Of a stretch of DNA of 64,000 nt, positions 58,375-64,000 are shown one piece after another (positions within the stretch are counted from its first letter, which is position 1; every line of letters starts with the position of its first letter). The stretch covers positions 1-64,000 of the forward strand of contig NMRA01000671.1 in the NCBI GenBank assembly GCA_002633005.1. The letters are read 5' to 3'. The stretch is from Phoronis australis (Eukaryota > Phoronida > Phoronidae). The notes under the pieces were generated by a model that did not search any database, was not told where the DNA came from, and saw nothing but the letters and a program-made list of their open reading frames with translations. A program made the position numbers and the translations under genes.

Positions 58375-60094
58375 AATTGACCTATCGCAAGCTCGGCCCC
58401 TATGCAAAAAGCCACGTGATACCCGACAAACGAACAAGATGTCAGAGGCAAATACACTGTCGGTAAACGACGTTCCTGTTGGAATCGATGAGTGTTTTTG
58501 CACTGTTTGGAAACCCTTCGACAAAGTCAACAGGCGATGCTTTTCAACAGAGACTGGTATGTTCATGATATGGGAATTTGTGAAGGTGACAATGAAAAAA
58601 TAAGTGTTCGAAGACCCAGCAAAAGTAAAAAGAACCCCTCGGGGGTCACTTTCACCTGACAAATGACAAGACCATTGATACGATATGTTGGGTATGTACC
58701 TTAAAGACGAATTATCTGTACGATTCCATAGATTTCAGGATATTACGAAAAAAATCAGTGAAGATTCACCGAAATTTTTATTCTGTCGTCTGCTAAATTT
58801 CGCCAAATGAAAAGTAAGTCACAACTGGTGGGACTCCTAGAGTAAAGTAGGGCCTAGGTCATAGATTACAGACAACACATGTACTGTAGTCTGCCTAGGT
58901 CGACTCGATAGCTTTATTTTGGGCTTTTCTAATCTTGTCACGAAATATTTTGATTAAAAACCTCAGGTTCATTGCTCAGGTACACTCTCATCTCGTCCTG
59001 GGCAAACAGTTAACTCCGGTAGGTCTAGAGCTGTGTCTAAGTCAAATTAATGCCTGGAATAGTCCGTTTGCACCACGGCATTAAGACATTTAAGTTAGGG
59101 CTACCTTCTGACGAACTTCACATTTTTTGTAGTTTTATTGCAAAAAGGTAGCTTTCAGTTAGTTTTGAATGAAGCATGATCATGGTATGGTTACAAACGC
59201 TTAAAAGTTTGCTGTTGTGGCAAAATAGGATATTTACAAAAATAACTCAAATTCTTTTTTAAAGCTTCATAAATCTAAATATCATGTTTGAACAACTCCA
59301 AAATGAATTTTCTCTAACTCTACAGACATTGTGTATACCAGCGGTCCAGATCAAAATGTAATTCAAGTGTTTATTTTTTCGTGACAAAAGCTCGAACAAG
59401 GCTTCGAGTTCAGTCATCCAGTGCTCCTCCCTGTGCCGATCGAATCTCTGAATTTTAGCCGGGAGAGAAGTTAATTTGAATGCCACCCTTCGGATTTATG
59501 AATAATAAAATGTACCTCTTATACAAAACAAAATGATGTTCACTAGGTCGAAATAAATGAAAAAATAAATAAAATAAAAATGTCCTTTTCCGGGGACTAC
59601 CGCTAGAGTGCTGAGATCCAGCAGGTGCCAAGACAAAGGCGACCAGACGTAGCAAACTCCGGAGTCAAAATCGGAAATAGCCCCACACCATGGCAACCAA
59701 GCGGAAAAGTGCGTATCTTGGAACTAATACATTTGTGTTTAATATAGCCATCTAGTAATCAAGCAACATTGCTAAGTTCAGCTGCTCGTCTGGTCGTTCA
59801 CACAGTTTGATGCGTAGGATACGCCTTTAAACATCGCTTTTCAGCTTAGGAAATGCCAAAAAATGACGAGATATTTTTCCGGAGCAGCATAACGGCTGTC
59901 AGGACTACACACGCCATATCAACACCGTTTCATTATTCTTAGCGCTCAATTTCTCGAGATATAAGTTTAACTCGACTACGTGTGGTTTGACTGGTAAAAT
60001 GGCGGCTTGGAAACACAGACGAAGCTGTGTCAAGAATGGTGCGTTCTGATTGGTCAATTAAGCCGTTTTTCATAATCCTGGCGATACGTCAATT
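58375..60094 (-). mobile_element. TIR DNA transposon, copy B (1.72 kb)
   Basis: TIRs AATTGACCTATCGC (58375-58388) and GCGATACGTCAATT (60081-60094) match in 13 of 14 positions. The interior is the reverse complement of copy A (38746-40645), lacking its nested insertion. The orientation relative to the gene is opposite to copy A. It lies in intron 11. Copy A and B together establish the element ends. Confidence 0.8.
58439..58603 (+). other. Short ORF inside TIR transposon, copy B
   Basis: Reads MSEANTLSVNDVP, GIDECFCTVWKPFDK, RRCFSTETG and MFMIWEFVKVTM to a stop at 58603. Copy A encodes the same run with one stop. Just after the GAGACTG codons lies GTATGT (58559), and the matching site in copy A is GTACGT, so it could be a 5' exon with a conserved donor. 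No domain is recognised. It may be element-encoded or captured. Confidence 0.3.
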
Positions 60095-60818
60095 GTTCAT
60101 TGCCGGGTAGCAACCGAGAAATTGGTCACGATTTCAGGTAGCCCTCAAACAATCCAGATTTTCAAAAAAGTATTAATTGATTGACAGAACATTTGGACCA
60201 CATTTTTGGAACAGGTAGGAATTTTGCCTTCGGAATCTAATGTTGGCTTTAGTCGAGCATCGATAGGAAAGGGGTGGCTTTGGGGTGAAATGTTCCGATT
60301 TTGCAGGTTTTTGCCCCTATTTTCTTATAGTTTTGCTCTGGTTCTCAGTGGGAGTGAAAGGGTCAAAATACAAGAGAGAATTAAGTTTCTCTGCTCATCT
60401 GTAAAGCGGGTAATGTAAAATGACTCAAAACTTCTCTTTCTCTGCATGCAGTTTTTGACAGAGTGATGAAAGGGTGAAGAGTTCATTGACGTGTGTTCTG
60501 ATTGAACTATTCTGTGCCTCCTTATCGCAGTGAATCTCGCTTTGGATATTTATGTTCACCGCGTGAATAAGGTGTATAGTCATCAACTCGGGGCAATCCA
60601 ATGAGTTTACTGTGGTGCTACACTGCTTGATAAAACTTTGAAATGCAAAACTATTACAAATACTACTAGTGAAAGCAAACCTTAGGTTAAAACGGTCTTG
60701 CTTACTCAGTATTATCTGTGATGTTTCAAAACGAATTATGTACTGTGTGGCTGCGAAATAACGTATGCTTTAAACTGAATTCGTATCATTTTGTAAAAAT
60801 TATGTTGAATACTTTAAG
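60095..60818. other. End of intron 11: no gene seen
   Basis: Frame 60206-60418 has no recognised domain. The acceptor before exon 12 (tgttgaatactttaag) has a weak pyrimidine tract. Confidence 0.45.
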
Positions 60819-60974
60819 GTGATGTTCTTTCCAACTGCGAGTAACACCACATACGAGTCTGCGAAGACTTTCTGCGAAAATTATGTGTACAACTCGTCCG
60901 TAGCCAAAACGTGTGGAAAAGTTGCAAAGATAAACTTTTCGGAGAAAGTTGGTAACTGTGTTGAAGACATTAAG
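60819..60974 (+). CDS. VWDE: VWDE-like exon 12: post-VWD Cys segment
   Basis: 156 nt, phase 0 at both ends, donor gtaaag. It encodes residues 767-818. The run AKTFCENYV, ACVAKTCG-like VAKTCGKVAKINF and VGNCVEDIK fits the short Cys segment C....C......C..D that follows VWD in VWDE proteins. The weak acceptor lowers confidence, but phase, length and homology all agree. The next exons would be outside the window. Confidence 0.8.
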
Positions 60975-62493
60975 GTAAAGACTATTTCATAATGACGTTC
61001 CATTTTATGATACAATTGTTCTAAACATGGCATACGTCTTTCGAAACGATTCTAAAGCAGAACCTTGTCCTGTTAAGTTGACTTAAACGAGACTTGAATA
61101 TGGCGCATTACTCGGATGACACTAGTCTGTGACGAACAAGAACATGTTCACAAACCATCAGGTACTCGAGAAAAATGTCAAATGTTAGTGAGGTTGGCCA
61201 CTACTACAATTTGAAATTGAAAAAAGCACACGTACACATTAACTCTGACTTGAATCTATACAAGAAATAAATTCCTAATACGCAAGGGATATTAGGAAAC
61301 TGATTTTACGAGAATTAAGAACTGCAATTATTTCAATTTCCGCCAAACTCTGCTGATTTTATTGGTTCAAGTTATCTTGTATCAACAAGAGACATTCACG
61401 AACGATTTAGCACCATACTTTCATTGGCAGCAGTCTTCCTCCGAATGACATATCTGTTGCTGGTTACTGGTACATGCACTATCAATACCTGATCATGGAT
61501 GTGTGAAAACTCAATGCCGATAACCCTCTTTATCTGCGTGTTCACAAGTGTTTGATATGAATATACTCCAATTTAACATGGCAATTACAGCTATGTAAAT
61601 GTGTGCACACTCCAAAAAGGCCGATCCTCATTATTTGATGCGCCAATCATTGAAATGTGGACCATGAAATAGCAACTTTGCAACATAGGACAACATATAC
61701 ATTTTGTCACCATTTGTAAAAATCTTGGGAGCTATTTGAGAGTGTCGGAACTCTAAATTATATGCCAAATCATGATTCATTCAAAAGAACATTTGTTTCA
61801 TTTTAACATCTTCGTAAATTTTATATCTTCTCTTTGGTGACTTGTTCTGATTCTATTGAGATTTGAATCATGCTCCTTCCAAAAATTAGGCTGAAAGAAG
61901 GAAACGTGAGGGATCCCTCTTCCGATCGAGAGTCGTATTGAAAATTTTAAATGCCCCCCCTTCATTGCAAAGTACCGTTAGCTCACCATTGGTTTCAGCC
62001 TCCAACCCTCCCCCCACCCCAGCTCCCTGGTCACCCAAGAATTTTACATTCGGCTCCGCCGTTGTACACTCCGGAGGTTTACTCTTAACAAAGTTACATC
62101 GTGGCAGAAGTTTATTAGTATCCCCAACAATATAACACACTCCGATTATTCCATGACATGCACAAATCGGGGCTACGATTGGATACCTAGTTGGAAAGGC
62201 TCATTATTTTAGGAACCGAATTTGAGTGTCCCTCAGTATTGACTATTGGACTATTTGGAGGGTCACTGGAATTGATAAATGTCTACTCACAGGCACCAGC
62301 CTCTAGATAGGTAAAGTGAACGTTTTATTACATGCTACTCGTGTAACACGTAACCAAAATGTAGTCCAATGCAAAAAGAACGTTTTGAGGTTAGATTAAC
62401 CACATTCTAGAATATTCTGGGTTTCACCCAATCAGGCTGCTATAGACTGTTCGGGAGCACACTTCTAAGTAAGGCTGTAACAATAGTTTCCAA
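60975..62493. other. Intron 12 start: no gene seen
   Basis: No recognisable exon. The frames 61886-62140 (minus) and 61938-62135 (plus) lie over a C-rich tract (about 61990-62030) and look non-coding. Confidence 0.45.
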
Positions 62494-64000
62494 CTAGAAA
62501 GATTATTGTCAAGGCATGACAATAATGGACTCTGCGCGTGTATTACAGGAATTGTTATGGAAAATCATTGACAACAACCTGTTTATTAATATGAAAAGGA
62601 ATTCTTTTTAAACAGTAGGAGAAATTACATCTTAATACTTTGAAGACCTTTGAACTAATTGACCCCTTCTGGTGCATTGTGAGCCCTGATGAGGGAATAA
62701 GTGTATACTCGATTAAAAGTGTGGTTAATGCTAAGAATCTCAGATGTCTTACATGAAACTCTTTAGAATATGAGATGACAGAATTGGTCAAAGTTTCAGA
62801 AGAAAAATGCACCTAACGACCCCATGGGGGTACCAAATGACCTGAAACTTTAGAATTCAAACTCAATCGCAAACAGATATGTAATTTTGAGATCTCTAGT
62901 TTTAGTTTGCACTAAATGACCATTGGCCTATTTCTTCTGATTGGATGGGCATATTGATTAGTAAAGTAGGGTACTCGATTTGCATGTTGGTTTATACCAG
63001 TGTGCTGAAATTGAAAAGAATTCCTTGAAAATGCAGAAGATATAACATTTTTAACGTTAAATGACCTTTGCACTAATTGACCCTATCCGGTGCATTGTAA
63101 GCATATATAGGAAAGTTATTGCACAGCACGTGAAAAGTTTGTTTAATGCTGAGAATCACAGTTATCCAACGGTTGACACATCAGAATACTTGGAGAATAA
63201 AAAGGACAAATTTACAAAAGAAAACTGCACCTAATTACCCCCATGGTTGCACTAAATGACCTAAAATTTTGTATTTCGCATTGAATTAGAGGTACCAATC
63301 AGACTTGTGAATTTAGAGTGTCTAGCTCAAAATTTTAGTTTGCACTCAATGACCTTTGACCTATTTTCTCTGAATGGATGGCCTATTGCTTACTAAAGTA
63401 GGGTATTTCATTGACATCTAGGTTCATACCAATGTGCTGGAAATGAAGAGAATTCCTTGAAAAATGTAGGAGAAAACACCTTTTCAAAGTGGATGACCTT
63501 TGCACTAATTGACCCCATCCAGTGCATTACGAGCCCTTTTAGTAGAACTATTGCAAAGTCCATGAAGAGTATATTTAATGCTGAGAATCATAGTTGTCTA
63601 ACGGTTTAAACATCAGAATACTTGGTGAATGAAAAGGACAAATTTTCTGAAGAAATATGCATCTAACGACCCCATGGTTGCACTAAATGACCTGAAATTT
63701 TGTATTTCGAATTGAATTAGACGTACAGTGTAACAATCAGACTTGTGAATTTGAAGTGTCTAGCTCCAAATTTTAGTTTGCACCTAATTACCTTTGACCT
63801 GTTTTATCTGATTGGACGGTTCGATTACTTAGAAAAGTAACTTGTTTAAATTGCCTTGTTGACTTATACGTATGCACCGAATTTGAAAAAGATAACTTTA
63901 ACACCGAAGGAGGAGTAGCATTTTGAAAATTACATAACTTTTGCACAAAACAACCTTTTCCGGTGCAATATGGATTATGATTAGATAACGAATCAAATTT
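62494..64000 (-). mobile_element. Helitron/Helentron-like element 4, minus strand, runs off window
   Basis: Read on the minus strand its 3' end has TTGTCAATGATTTTCC-like sequence, the GCGCAGAGTCC motif, a 10-nt-arm hairpin, CTTT and CTAG (62494-62497) followed by T. This is the same terminus as elements 1 and 2. To the right come at least three ~435-bp units, with a degenerate anchor near 62910, a perfect TGACCTTTGACCT at 63350-63362 and a one-mismatch copy at 63788-63800. Its 5' end lies beyond the window. It is more diverged than the intron 1 copies. Confidence 0.65.

Larger units (their letters stand above)
2066..60974 (+). other. VWDE: VWDE-like gene, exons 1-12 (3' end beyond window)
   Basis: Gene model for a secreted D8C/VWD-domain protein. 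Exon lengths are 61, 210, 207, 63, 323, 504, 89, 64, 246, 251, 280 and 156 nt, totalling 2454 nt or exactly 818 codons. Every donor is GT (gtaagt, gtacgt, gtgagt or gtaaag), every acceptor is AG, and all eleven junction phases agree (1,1,1,1,0,0,2,0,0,2,0). Domain order is signal peptide (1-21), D8C (about 26-159), linker (160-181), N-terminal modules (182-456), VWD (about 472-690), basic cleavage-type site (739-742) and post-VWD Cys segment (767-818). This order is that of the VWDE family. There are many N-glycosylation sequons, as expected of an extracellular protein. The EGF repeats typical of the family are not in the window. Paralogue status cannot be decided here, so the symbol means family membership. 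Small exons inside the large introns could have been missed, most likely in introns 5, 6 and 11. Confidence 0.85.

Overview
This window is animal genomic DNA. It is AT-rich with large introns, exons of 61-504 bp with canonical GT/AG borders, a tRNA-derived SINE, decayed transposons, a Helitron/Helentron-like repeat array and a (CA)n tract interrupted by 77 Ns. There are no bacterial operons. The domain content and repeat types fit a marine invertebrate (invertebrate deuterostome or lophotrochozoan). The species cannot be fixed from the sequence.

One real gene dominates. It is a plus-strand gene for a secreted or extracellular protein of the VWDE type (von Willebrand factor D and EGF domain-containing protein). 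I could assemble twelve coding exons from 2066 to 60974 that join without a single phase conflict into an 818-codon open frame. In order they encode a signal peptide (exon 1), a uromodulin/OIT3-type D8C cysteine-rich domain (exons 2-3), a short Cys-rich linker (exon 4), two family-specific N-terminal modules (exons 5 and 6), a VWD domain (exons 7-11), a basic candidate furin site (exon 11) and a Cys-containing post-VWD segment (exon 12). The model is open at its 3' end. The EGF-repeat part expected of the family would lie to the right of the window.

Layout: 1-1960, no gene seen. 1962-2126, TATA-like box and exon 1. Intron 1 (2127-11302) holds a tandem block of Helitron/Helentron-like elements at 5.73-10.74 kb, each built from ~435-bp internal repeats carrying one DR1-like AGGTCAAAGGTCA motif. 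Intron 2 holds a decayed extra copy of exon 3. Intron 4 holds a ~0.55-kb tandem duplication. Intron 5 (15.5 kb) holds a SINE, a zinc-finger/RNase H-like transposon pseudogene on the minus strand (24.8-26.7 kb), a 20-bp perfect hairpin and a 21-bp minisatellite. Intron 6 holds the N gap, a 45-bp minisatellite and a MITE. Introns 7 and 11 hold two copies, in opposite orientation, of one TIR transposon (1.90 and 1.72 kb). From 62494 to the right edge runs a minus-strand copy of the same Helitron-like family as in intron 1.

Apart from the VWDE-like exons and the listed transposon remnants, the short open frames in the window look like chance frames in intron or repeat DNA.
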